From positions 2,418,001 through 2,482,000 of the forward strand of contig NZ_CP045652.1 of assembly GCF_009557615.1 (NCBI RefSeq): a DNA stretch of 64,000 nt. The letters run 5' to 3'. Below, one piece after another: positions 54,621 through 61,966 of the stretch (positions within the stretch are counted from its first letter, which is position 1; each line of letters opens with the position of its first letter). The stretch is from Sphingobacteruim zhuxiongii. Its GTDB lineage: Bacteria; Bacteroidota; Bacteroidia; Sphingobacteriales; Sphingobacteriaceae. The position numbers and the translations under genes are program-made. The notes under the pieces are model-generated. The model saw only the letters and a program-made list of their open reading frames with translations. It ran no database searches and was not told where the DNA came from.

Positions 54621-55187
54621 ATGAAAATATTGGCTTACGCTGGCAGTAGCAGCAAGAATTCTATCAATAAGAAGTTCATCACTTCGGTATCCAAATATTA
54701 CAAAGAAGCTGAAGATATTATTGAGGTGTTAGATTTAAACGACTTTGAAATGCCTTTGTTTTCAGTAGATTGTGAACACGATCAAGGGATTCCGGCGGCG
54801 GCACATGCATTTGCTGAGAAGATTGATTGGGCAGATTTAATATTAATTTCCCTGGCCGAACACAATGGCAACTACCCTACTGTCTACAAGAATATCTACG
54901 ATTGGGTATCCCGTATCAAAGGAAGGAAACTATTTAACGGAACCGCTGTTTTCTTATTGTCAACGAGCAATGGGCAGAACGGCGCACAATCTGTTTTAAA
55001 TATTGCGTTGAATCGTATGCCACGCGATGGCGCTGATATTCTAGAGAGTTTTTCACTACCCGAGTTTAGTCAGCATTTTCAGGAAGGATCCGGAATTATT
55101 ACGCCTCTATATCGCAGTCAATTGGAGGCGAAAGTTCGTAAGACCAAGCGCATGATGGCGACCAAATTAGCAGAGAACAATAATTAA
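54621..55187 (+). CDS. NAD(P)H-dependent FMN reductase
   Basis: 188 residues of the flavodoxin-like NADPH-FMN reductase family. FMN-binding loop AYAGSSSKNSINKKF (the S-x-S-x-x-S-x-N type), then LDLNDFEMPLFSVD, ISLAEHNGNYPTVYKNIYDW (substrate loop E-x-N-x-x-x-P) and LLSTSNGQNGAQSVL. Reduces quinones or flavin. The DJ-1/PfpI gene follows after 12 bases, so the two are probably co-transcribed and linked to redox stress. Confidence 0.85.
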   Translation: MKILAYAGSSSKNSINKKFITSVSKYYKEAEDIIEVLDLNDFEMPLFSVDCEHDQGIPAAAHAFAEKIDWADLILISLAEHNGNYPTVYKNIYDWVSRIKGRKLFNGTAVFLLSTSNGQNGAQSVLNIALNRMPRDGADILESFSLPEFSQHFQEGSGIITPLYRSQLEAKVRKTKRMMATKLAENNN

Positions 55188-55199
55188 AAATTAAATATT

Positions 55200-55778
55200 A
55201 TGGCAAAGAAAGTATTATTATTAGTTGGCGATTATGTGGAGGATTATGAAGCAATGGTTCCATTTCAAGCGATGGGTGCCATCGGTATTGAGGTTGATGC
55301 GATTGCTCCAGACCGAAAAAAAGGCGATGTTGTTCCGACAGCAGTTCACGATTTTACAGGCGATCAAACCTATAAAGAACTTCGCGGGCATAACTTCGCA
55401 ATAAATAAAGATTTTGACGCTGTGAATCCGGAGGACTATGATGGTCTTTATATTGCCGGTGGTCGTTCTGCAGAATATATCCGATTGAACAAACGCGTTA
55501 TTGAGATTACGAAGCATTTTTTCGAAAAAGATAAGCCTGTAGCAGCGATCTGCCATGGGATTCAAGTATTGACCACAGCTCAGGTATTAAAAGGCCGTAC
55601 ATTAACTGCATATGTTGCTGTAGGTCCAGATATTGAACTGGCTGGTGGTACATGGAAGAATATTCCTGCCGACCAAGCCGTAGTCGATGGCCAACTCGTA
55701 ACTTCACCAGCTTGGCCTGGGCATCAAGCCATCTTAAAAGAGTTCTACAAATTATTAGGCATTCAAATTAGTTTATAA
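55200..55778 (+). CDS. DJ-1/PfpI family protein
   Basis: 192 residues of class I glutamine-amidotransferase-like fold. The reactive Cys is in AAICHGIQVLTTAQVLKG (nucleophile elbow C-H-G), with YDGLYIAGGRSAEYIR before it (Gly-Gly-x-R) and PAWPGHQAILKEFYKLLG at the end. Possible roles: chaperone, deglycase-like or peptidase activity; not determinable here. Follows the FMN reductase gene, and a small membrane-protein gene follows after 7 bases. Confidence 0.85.
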   Translation: MAKKVLLLVGDYVEDYEAMVPFQAMGAIGIEVDAIAPDRKKGDVVPTAVHDFTGDQTYKELRGHNFAINKDFDAVNPEDYDGLYIAGGRSAEYIRLNKRVIEITKHFFEKDKPVAAICHGIQVLTTAQVLKGRTLTAYVAVGPDIELAGGTWKNIPADQAVVDGQLVTSPAWPGHQAILKEFYKLLGIQISL

Positions 55779-55785
55779 TACATTC

Positions 55786-56169
55786 ATGGCAGAGAAAAAG
55801 AATAGGAAGGTTTGGATTTTCGCGATCCCATTAATCGCTTTATTGGCATATTTTATTTGGGATTCGTATTCACAGCCTTCTATAAAGGATTTACCAGGAG
55901 ATTTTGAGGAAGTAGCGTTTGTTCGTAACGAACAAAATAAAGGTGGGATAATCCGAGTTTATGCCGTAACCGTTGGGGATGCGATGAATGCACAATACGA
56001 TAAGTGTGCTGACTTATTTCCGACGAATGATTATGGATCGGTAACCAAGGTGTTCTTTTTTGATAAAACAAAGCCCTTTCCAACGAAATTGGATATCGAG
56101 GAACCTCACTATGATCTCAAACAGTATGAGGCAATCAATATTCAAAAGCGTTACGGCTCGCAGAAGTGA
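55786..56169 (+). CDS. Hypothetical membrane-anchored protein, 127 aa
   Basis: Short basic N-terminus (MAEKKNRKVW) and one hydrophobic helix (IFAIPLIALLAYFIW), then a soluble domain (DLPGDFEEVAFVRNEQNKGG, VYAVTVGDAMNAQYDKCADL, KVFFFDKTKPFPTKLDIEEP). Looks like a single-span protein with a periplasmic domain. Third of the FMN reductase-DJ-1 gene run (7-base gap). No family recognised. Confidence 0.55.
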   Translation: MAEKKNRKVWIFAIPLIALLAYFIWDSYSQPSIKDLPGDFEEVAFVRNEQNKGGIIRVYAVTVGDAMNAQYDKCADLFPTNDYGSVTKVFFFDKTKPFPTKLDIEEPHYDLKQYEAINIQKRYGSQK

Positions 56170-56233
56170 ATTAACAATTTGATTTCTTAGTATTAACAAA
56201 TAATTAACCTAGCTCCGATAATTTCGGGCTATC

Positions 56234-58324
56234 ATGAGAGAACTAGAAATGGCAAAGAAATTTATCCCTCGGGATATTAGTTGGTTGAGCTTTAATGCGC
56301 GGGTTTTACAGGAAGCTGCGGACGCGGAAGTCCCTTTAGAACAACGTATTAAGTTTCTAGGAATCTTTTCGAATAATTTAGATGAATTCTTTCGCGTTCG
56401 CGTTGCAGCATTAAAGCGCGCCGCGGAATTGAATACCAAAGAAGTATTGGGATCTTTTTATGAAGATCCCAATATTATTTTAGAACAGATAACCCATATT
56501 GTTATTAAGCAACAGAAAAAGTTTGATAAGATTTGGTTAGATGTTCAGAAAGAGATGGCCAAGCAGCGTGTTTTCATAAAAACTGCGGAGGAGCTCTCTG
56601 AAGAGCAATTGGAATTTGTGAAAGAGTACTTCGACCGCGAGGTCGAGAGTAGCATTATTCCGCTCATATTAGACGAGGTTCACCCTATGCCTTATTTAAG
56701 AGACAAGAGTTTGTACCTTGGGGTTGCCATGTTTAAAAAAGACTGGCAGTACCAAACGAAGTTCGCTATTATTGAACTTCCGTCAAGTCAACTGGGACGC
56801 TTCGTTATCCTACCTGCCCCTAAGAATCAGAAACATATTATCTTAATTGAAGATGTCGTTAAAGTAAACTCACCGTATATCTTCTCATACTTTGGTTTTG
56901 ATGAGTTCCTAGCCAATACGTTTAAGATTACCAAAGATGCGGAGTTTGACTTAGACAATGATGTAAATACGACATTTGTCGAGAAGATTACTAAGGGGGT
57001 AAAAAACAGACGGAAGGGTAAGCCCACTCGCTTTGTGTATGATAAGGATATGAATCACATGTTATTGGAATTCTTAATTCGCAAATTGAATCTATCCAAG
57101 CGCGACAGTATTATTCCAGGACAGAAGATTCATAATTTCAAGCATTTCATGGATTTTCCGGACGTATTCAGGTCTTATAAAAAACCTTTTGAACGGAGTT
57201 CATTTGAGCACCCTGATATACGTGGTGTAGATCGTGTAACGGATATTATCTTGAAGAAAGATGTGCTCCTCTCCTTTCCTTACCATCAGTTTCGTCCGAT
57301 GATCGACTTGCTTCGTGAAGCAGCCATGGACCCTCATGTGAAGACGATCAAGATTACCATCTATCGAATGGCGACCAATTCTAAGATTGCAAATGCTTTA
57401 GTGAATGCGGCTCGAAATGGTAAAGAGGTGACCGTCATGTTGGAACTTCGCGCACGATTCGATGAAGAGCATAACCTAGATTGGAAAGAGCGCTTTGAAA
57501 TGGAAGGGGTCAAAGTATTAGTTGGAATTCCAAACAAGAAAGTACATGCGAAGCTTTGTATTATCAAAAAGCGTGTAGATAACAAAACGATCCAATACGG
57601 TTTTGTGAGTACAGGAAACATCAATGAGAAGACCGCTCGTGTGTACGGCGACCACTGCCTGATGACCAGTAACAAGAGCGTTATGGCGGACATCAATAAG
57701 GTTTTCAATGCATTACAGAAACCTAAACTCCCATTAGAAAACATCATTAAGAATTGTAAAAGCTTGCTGACTTGTCCATTGGATATGCGTCAACAGATTT
57801 TACATTTTATCGATAAGGAAATTATGGAGGCAAAGGCGGGTCGGAAAGCACATATCATCATAAAAATAAACTCCCTTAGTGATAAGGAATGTATCAAGAA
57901 ATTGTATGATGCAGCAACTGTTGGAGTTAAAGTCGAGTTGATTGTTCGTGGTGTGTATTGTGCTATCAATCAGAAAAAATTCAAAGAGCCACTCTATGGA
58001 ATTAGTATTGTTGACGAATACCTAGAACATGCTCGTGTATTTTATTTCTACGCGGCCAGCAAAGAGCTGACTTACATCTCCTCAGCCGACTTAATGACGC
58101 GTAACTTAGATTATCGTATAGAAGCCGCTGTGAAGATCAACAGCAAAAAGCTCAAAACGGAATTGCGAGATTTGTTACAAATACAGTTGAAAGACAATGT
58201 TAAAGCAAGGATCTTAAACAACTTGCAAAACAATGAGTATGTATCGAATAAAAAGCCTGCCTTCCGCTCACAGATCGAAATATTCAATTATTTATACGCG
58301 AAGACTGTACAGCAAAGCGAATAA
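56234..58324 (+). CDS. ppk1: Polyphosphate kinase 1
   Basis: 696 residues, standard PPK1 length. Makes inorganic polyphosphate from ATP. N-terminal ISWLSFNARVLQEAADAEVP and FSNNLDEFFRVRVAAL (substrate pocket), then two phospholipase-D-like halves: EVTVMLELRARFDEEHNLDW, VHAKLCIIKK (H-x-K, the autophosphorylated His region), GNINEKTARVYGDHCLM, and the C-terminal ITYISSADLMTRNLD-type block. The start is ATG 56234 or 56249. Confidence 0.94.
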   Translation: MRELEMAKKFIPRDISWLSFNARVLQEAADAEVPLEQRIKFLGIFSNNLDEFFRVRVAALKRAAELNTKEVLGSFYEDPNIILEQITHIVIKQQKKFDKIWLDVQKEMAKQRVFIKTAEELSEEQLEFVKEYFDREVESSIIPLILDEVHPMPYLRDKSLYLGVAMFKKDWQYQTKFAIIELPSSQLGRFVILPAPKNQKHIILIEDVVKVNSPYIFSYFGFDEFLANTFKITKDAEFDLDNDVNTTFVEKITKGVKNRRKGKPTRFVYDKDMNHMLLEFLIRKLNLSKRDSIIPGQKIHNFKHFMDFPDVFRSYKKPFERSSFEHPDIRGVDRVTDIILKKDVLLSFPYHQFRPMIDLLREAAMDPHVKTIKITIYRMATNSKIANALVNAARNGKEVTVMLELRARFDEEHNLDWKERFEMEGVKVLVGIPNKKVHAKLCIIKKRVDNKTIQYGFVSTGNINEKTARVYGDHCLMTSNKSVMADINKVFNALQKPKLPLENIIKNCKSLLTCPLDMRQQILHFIDKEIMEAKAGRKAHIIIKINSLSDKECIKKLYDAATVGVKVELIVRGVYCAINQKKFKEPLYGISIVDEYLEHARVFYFYAASKELTYISSADLMTRNLDYRIEAAVKINSKKLKTELRDLLQIQLKDNVKARILNNLQNNEYVSNKKPAFRSQIEIFNYLYAKTVQQSE

Positions 58325-58390
58325 ATAATTTAAACAGCTTGATTGCTTTGCTAATATTTTTAGTATTTTAGGGAAATATTAGGAGGAATT

Positions 58391-59449
58391 ATGGCTACTG
58401 AATTTATTCAAGGTCGTGGAGCGCAAGCCAATGTATCTAACATTTTTTTCAAACAACATTACAGCCGTGACATCGTTGAGGGTATAGATGAATGGGAAGA
58501 GGATAAACCGCAAACTCAGTTTACGATTGTCCATCCTAAGAGTTTTGTCAACAAGGTTGATAGTCCCGACGTGGGCATGGAGTATTCTGCAAATCCATAT
58601 CAGGGATGTGAACATGGTTGTATTTATTGTTATGCTCGAAATTCACATCAATATTGGGGTTACAGTGCTGGATTAGACTTCGAAACGAAGATTATGGTTA
58701 AAGCAAATAGCGTCAAGCTTTTCCGTGAGTTTATTACCCGTAAATCTTGGACAGGAACCCCTATTTCACTTTCTGGAAATACCGATTGCTATCAACCTCT
58801 AGAACGCAAGTTTGAATTGACTCGTGGTATATTAAAGACCGCTAGTCAATATGGTCAACCGATTAGCATTATCACCAAGAATAGCCTGATACTCCGTGAT
58901 GCAGACATTATCAGCGAAATGTCTAATCGAAATTTATGTATGGTGTTTATTTCGATCAACTCGTTGACTGAAGATACTCGTTTAAAGTTAGAACCACGTA
59001 CCGTAACGGCCAAACAAAGACTACATGTGATTGAATCCCTCTCTAAACTCGGTGTACCTGTTGGCATCATGTGTGCTCCGGTGATTCCCGGATTAACGGA
59101 TCATGAAATCCCTAAGGTCTTGAAGGCGGCAGCCAATGCGGGTGCTAAATGGGCTGGCTATACTACGGTACGATTAAATGGAGAAATAGGTCAAATATTC
59201 GAAGATTGGCTCCATAAAGCCTATCCGGATCGCGCAAACAAGATTTGGCACAGCATACAAAGCTGTCATCATGGAAAAGTCAATGATAGTGAATTTGGAA
59301 ACCGCATGAAAGGTACGGGAAAGCAAGCCCAAATGATTAAAGATAGTTTCCGTATGCACTGCAAACGCAATAAATTAAATGTAGAAGACTTTGAATTCGA
59401 CTGTTCGCATTTCTTAAAAAATGGCGACCAACAGCTAAAATTGTTCTAA
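58391..59449 (+). CDS. PA0069-family radical SAM protein
   Basis: 352 residues, preceded by AGGAGG (58381-58386). The [4Fe-4S] cluster motif is ANPYQGCEHGCIYCYAR (C-x3-C-x2-C). Other motifs: ISLSGNTDCYQPLERKFELT, GIMCAPVIPGLTDHEIP and GYTTVRLNGEIGQIF. This is the spore-photoproduct-lyase-related or Rv2578c/PA0069 radical SAM family, whose substrate is unknown. Conserved in Bacteroidota; single gene. Confidence 0.88.
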   Translation: MATEFIQGRGAQANVSNIFFKQHYSRDIVEGIDEWEEDKPQTQFTIVHPKSFVNKVDSPDVGMEYSANPYQGCEHGCIYCYARNSHQYWGYSAGLDFETKIMVKANSVKLFREFITRKSWTGTPISLSGNTDCYQPLERKFELTRGILKTASQYGQPISIITKNSLILRDADIISEMSNRNLCMVFISINSLTEDTRLKLEPRTVTAKQRLHVIESLSKLGVPVGIMCAPVIPGLTDHEIPKVLKAAANAGAKWAGYTTVRLNGEIGQIFEDWLHKAYPDRANKIWHSIQSCHHGKVNDSEFGNRMKGTGKQAQMIKDSFRMHCKRNKLNVEDFEFDCSHFLKNGDQQLKLF

Positions 59450-59563
59450 TTAATAAGCGTTAATAAATGTTAAAAAGAAATGTAACAAGTATGTTGCAGT
59501 CATAATGGCACCGTGTTTGGTTCATCTAGTACAGAAATTATTAGAAAACATAAATATTGTACT

Positions 59564-59962
59564 ATGAAAAACACATTGAAATTATTAAGTCTTTTGTTCG
59601 TTGTCTTGTTTACAGTATCGGCTTGTTCTAAGGATGATGATCCGGTAGATAACGATTTGTTTACTGGTAATTACACCGGTGATGTTGGTTATGATAACTT
59701 CGGCGAAGATGGTAAAGACGTTACCTATGGAGCTGGTTCAGTACGTGTATATAAAATTGGTGATAAATATTCATTCGACTTTAAAAGTGATGCAGGGAAT
59801 ATCCCTTCATTAACAGGCATTGTGATGCAAAAAGGAGAAAACAACACAATATTCTTTAACTCCGAAGCGATTGGTAGTATCACCATTTCGGAAAGTACCT
59901 TAGAATTGTCTTATACCAATCTAGATACAAAAGAGTCGTTTAGAGCGAGCTGTGATCGCTAA
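59564..59962 (+). CDS. Small exported lipoprotein, 132 aa
   Basis: From ATG 59564 (MKNTLKLLSLLFVVLFTVSAC); Cys21 ends lipobox VSAC and SKDDD follows. The mature part is a small beta-barrel-like domain (TGNYTGDVGYDNFGEDGKDV, GSVRVYKIGDKYSFDF, SLTGIVMQKGENNTIFFNSE). Upstream in-frame codons to 59513 are rejected as they break the signal. Family unrecognised. The 3' side has heptamer repeats and a palindromic terminator. Confidence 0.6.
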   Translation: MKNTLKLLSLLFVVLFTVSACSKDDDPVDNDLFTGNYTGDVGYDNFGEDGKDVTYGAGSVRVYKIGDKYSFDFKSDAGNIPSLTGIVMQKGENNTIFFNSEAIGSITISESTLELSYTNLDTKESFRASCDR

Positions 59963-59972
59963 ATCACTTAAC

Positions 59973-59993
59973 ATAGATTATAGATGTTAGAAC
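59973..59993 (+). repeat. Heptameric repeats in a 3' UTR (locus D)
   Basis: Three contiguous units ATAGATT, ATAGATG, TTAGAAC lie 10 bases after the lipoprotein stop and before its terminator, in the same sense orientation as loci B and C. Confidence 0.5.
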
Positions 59994-60032
59994 CCTAGTG
60001 GTTCAAACTTTAAATTTTGATATATGATGAAG

Positions 60033-60062
60033 ATAGCCGTAGTAATTACTACGGCTATTTTT
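60033..60062. terminator. Bidirectional palindromic terminator
   Basis: ATAGCCGTAGTAA and TTACTACGGCTAT form a 26-base perfect palindrome (60033-60058) with Ts to the right. It serves the lipoprotein gene and the convergent DUF1003 gene, whose stop codon it contains. Confidence 0.85.
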
Positions 60063-60633
60063 GTTGGTCCTTGTAAGACGTGATTTGCTTTTCTAAAGCA
60101 TCAATCTTATGATTGAGCGACTTAATTAATTTGTACTGATCCTCCTGCGATTGAAATAGATCTTTCACCTGCTCTTCCAAGAGCATATCCATCTTTTGGT
60201 GTAGACTTCGAATCTCTAACTCCGCTTTGAGATTAACTAAATAATCATTCTCTGCACGCATTCTATCTTTCTCTTCCTGTCTATTTTGACTCATCATGAT
60301 AATTGGCGCTTGCATGGCGGCAACGCAAGACAACACCAAATTCATTAAAATAAATGGGTAAGGATCAAATTGATCTTTCGTTGGCAATGTTGAATTGTAT
60401 AAAATCCAGATGATTAGTACAACAGCAAAGAGAATGATAAACGTCCAACTCCCACCGAACCGAGCTACCTTGTCGGATATTCTCTGCCCTTGAGATAACA
60501 CTTCCTTTGGCGGGTTCACCAATCGGTCGACCATTAGGGACTCTTCGTCCATCGTCTGCTTAACAATTTCATGGAGCTTAGCGATATTTTCGCTGTTCTG
60601 CTCCATAATGGCTTTGATATTCTTCTTCTCCAT
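60055..60633 (-). CDS. DUF1003 membrane protein
   Basis: 192 residues. Core DUF1003 features: ISDKVARFGGSWTFIILFAV-type first membrane span, NSTLPTKDQFDPYPFILMNL, VLSCVAAMQAPIIMMSQNRQ second span, then DRMRAENDYLVNLKAELEIR and a C-terminal coiled coil (LEEQVKDLFQSQEDQYKLIK). Two membrane segments; function unknown. Distributed broadly in bacteria. Confidence 0.85.
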   Translation of the reverse strand: MEKKNIKAIMEQNSENIAKLHEIVKQTMDEESLMVDRLVNPPKEVLSQGQRISDKVARFGGSWTFIILFAVVLIIWILYNSTLPTKDQFDPYPFILMNLVLSCVAAMQAPIIMMSQNRQEEKDRMRAENDYLVNLKAELEIRSLHQKMDMLLEEQVKDLFQSQEDQYKLIKSLNHKIDALEKQITSYKDQQK

Positions 60634-60757
60634 GGCTAAGGTTGTATTGAATGGATATTATACTTCATTGGTAGAACAATAAAATGTTGGTTTTGTCTGT
60701 TTCTGATAAAGGAAAATCTGAAAAGAAAATTAATAAGTACTAGTAAACTAATAAAAG

Positions 60758-61354
60758 TTAGTTGTTGATCAGCAATACAGCTTTAAATAGGTTGCTATTG
60801 CTGTTCAGAAATAAGTTATGCGTTGGATATTGTAATTTAAGTCGATCTTGAAAATGCTGAATGTAATCGTTCTCCGCTTGGCTACTTAGGTAGTGATTAA
60901 CCCGATTACTAACTTCCAATTTTATTGATCCTCCAATCGCTGAAATCTTGATTTTAACCGGATGCTCCGACATACTGTTATAACCATTATGCAAGGCATT
61001 CTGAATTAAAGGTAGGAATACAAAGGGATGTACTTTACTGTCAGAATCTGCTATCTGAAAGTCGATTTTAACATGAACATCTTCTGAACTAAATATAGAC
61101 CATAGCTTCAAGTAGGTTAAGACATTCTCTTGCTCATCAGCAATTTGAATAGTATCACCAATTGAATATTGCAAAGCACGCTCTTGCCAATTCAAAAAGC
61201 TCTCCGTAGCATCTTGATCGTTTCGCTTATGCTCAAAATAGAGTTTGGCTAATTTTGAATCCTGCTGACATTGCTTAAAGGAGAGCGCGGCAGCTAGTTC
61301 GATTCGTGCAGATTCAGCCTCTTGTGCTGTCTTACTTGCCTTGTTCCAGAACAT
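60758..61354 (-). CDS. Degenerate LytS-type histidine kinase-like protein
   Basis: 198 residues from MFWNKASKTAQEAESARI (ATG 61354), overlapping the DUF502 gene end by 23 bases. Sequence order matches the LytS/His_kinase + HATPase pattern: an alpha-helical ARIELAAALSFKQCQQDSKL where Q-I-x-P-H-F-L-F-N is expected, LSIGDTIQI-type segment, an N-box-like FVFLPLIQNALHNGYNSM (Asn kept) and IKLEVSNRVNHY. The phospho-acceptor His and the ATP-lid glycines are missing, and there are no membrane spans. It may be a regulatory or dimerisation partner rather than a kinase. Confidence 0.55.
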   Translation of the reverse strand: MFWNKASKTAQEAESARIELAAALSFKQCQQDSKLAKLYFEHKRNDQDATESFLNWQERALQYSIGDTIQIADEQENVLTYLKLWSIFSSEDVHVKIDFQIADSDSKVHPFVFLPLIQNALHNGYNSMSEHPVKIKISAIGGSIKLEVSNRVNHYLSSQAENDYIQHFQDRLKLQYPTHNLFLNSNSNLFKAVLLINN

Positions 61355-61964
61355 TACTTTTCTTTGATGGTTCGACCCCACTTACCCCTCCAGATACCGC
61401 TAGTTTCATCGCATCAGTTCCCGACATATTCAACTTATGAACCTTATCAGCACTAATGATAGATACCTGACCAGCAACAGAGTAAGAGAATGGAAAGTAA
61501 ACCACAACTTCACCTGGAAGACCTATACTTGACAAGTCTTTCTGTGTTAAGAAACCCACCTTCTTAAGCCCGAAGTTGTTAACCTCGACCAATACCGGCT
61601 CGTTAAATTTCTTTGCATCACCAACAAAAGCTTCCGTAAAATCCTTAATTGATGAGTATAAGGTATTGAACAAAGGAATTTTATTAATCGTCCGTGTCAT
61701 CCAGCTCCGAATTGGTGCGGTCACTAAAGTGGTGAAGATTAAGCCTACCAATGCCAACAATAGGATAACGGAAAGGATACCAATACCGGGGATATACAAG
61801 GGATGCCCTGTTTCATCTTCTAGAAAATGTTCTGTAATATTCAGCGCACCGTCTAAGGTTGCAACTAACCAAATGATTACAAATACCGCTCCTGCAACAG
61901 GAACAACAACCAAAGTACCTTTGATTAAATAATAGAAGAATTTTTGAAAGAATTTACGCAACAT
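61332..61964 (-). CDS. DUF502 membrane protein
   Basis: 210 residues. Two transmembrane segments (GTLVVVPVAGAVFVIIWLVA and IGILSVILLLALVGLIFTTL) then the DUF502 block: IPLFNTLYSSIKDFTEAFVG, VLVEVNNFGLKKVGFLTQKD, VVYFPFSYSVAGQVSII and SGTDAMKLAVSGGVSG. Function unknown. It overlaps the LytS-like gene downstream and lies 2 bases after murF-alr, so the three are one transcript. Confidence 0.85.
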   Translation of the reverse strand: MLRKFFQKFFYYLIKGTLVVVPVAGAVFVIIWLVATLDGALNITEHFLEDETGHPLYIPGIGILSVILLLALVGLIFTTLVTAPIRSWMTRTINKIPLFNTLYSSIKDFTEAFVGDAKKFNEPVLVEVNNFGLKKVGFLTQKDLSSIGLPGEVVVYFPFSYSVAGQVSIISADKVHKLNMSGTDAMKLAVSGGVSGVEPSKKSNVLEQGK

Positions 61965-61966
61965 GT

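Noticed and set aside
57361..57747. 128-codon minus-strand frame
   Set aside because: Antisense shadow inside ppk1.
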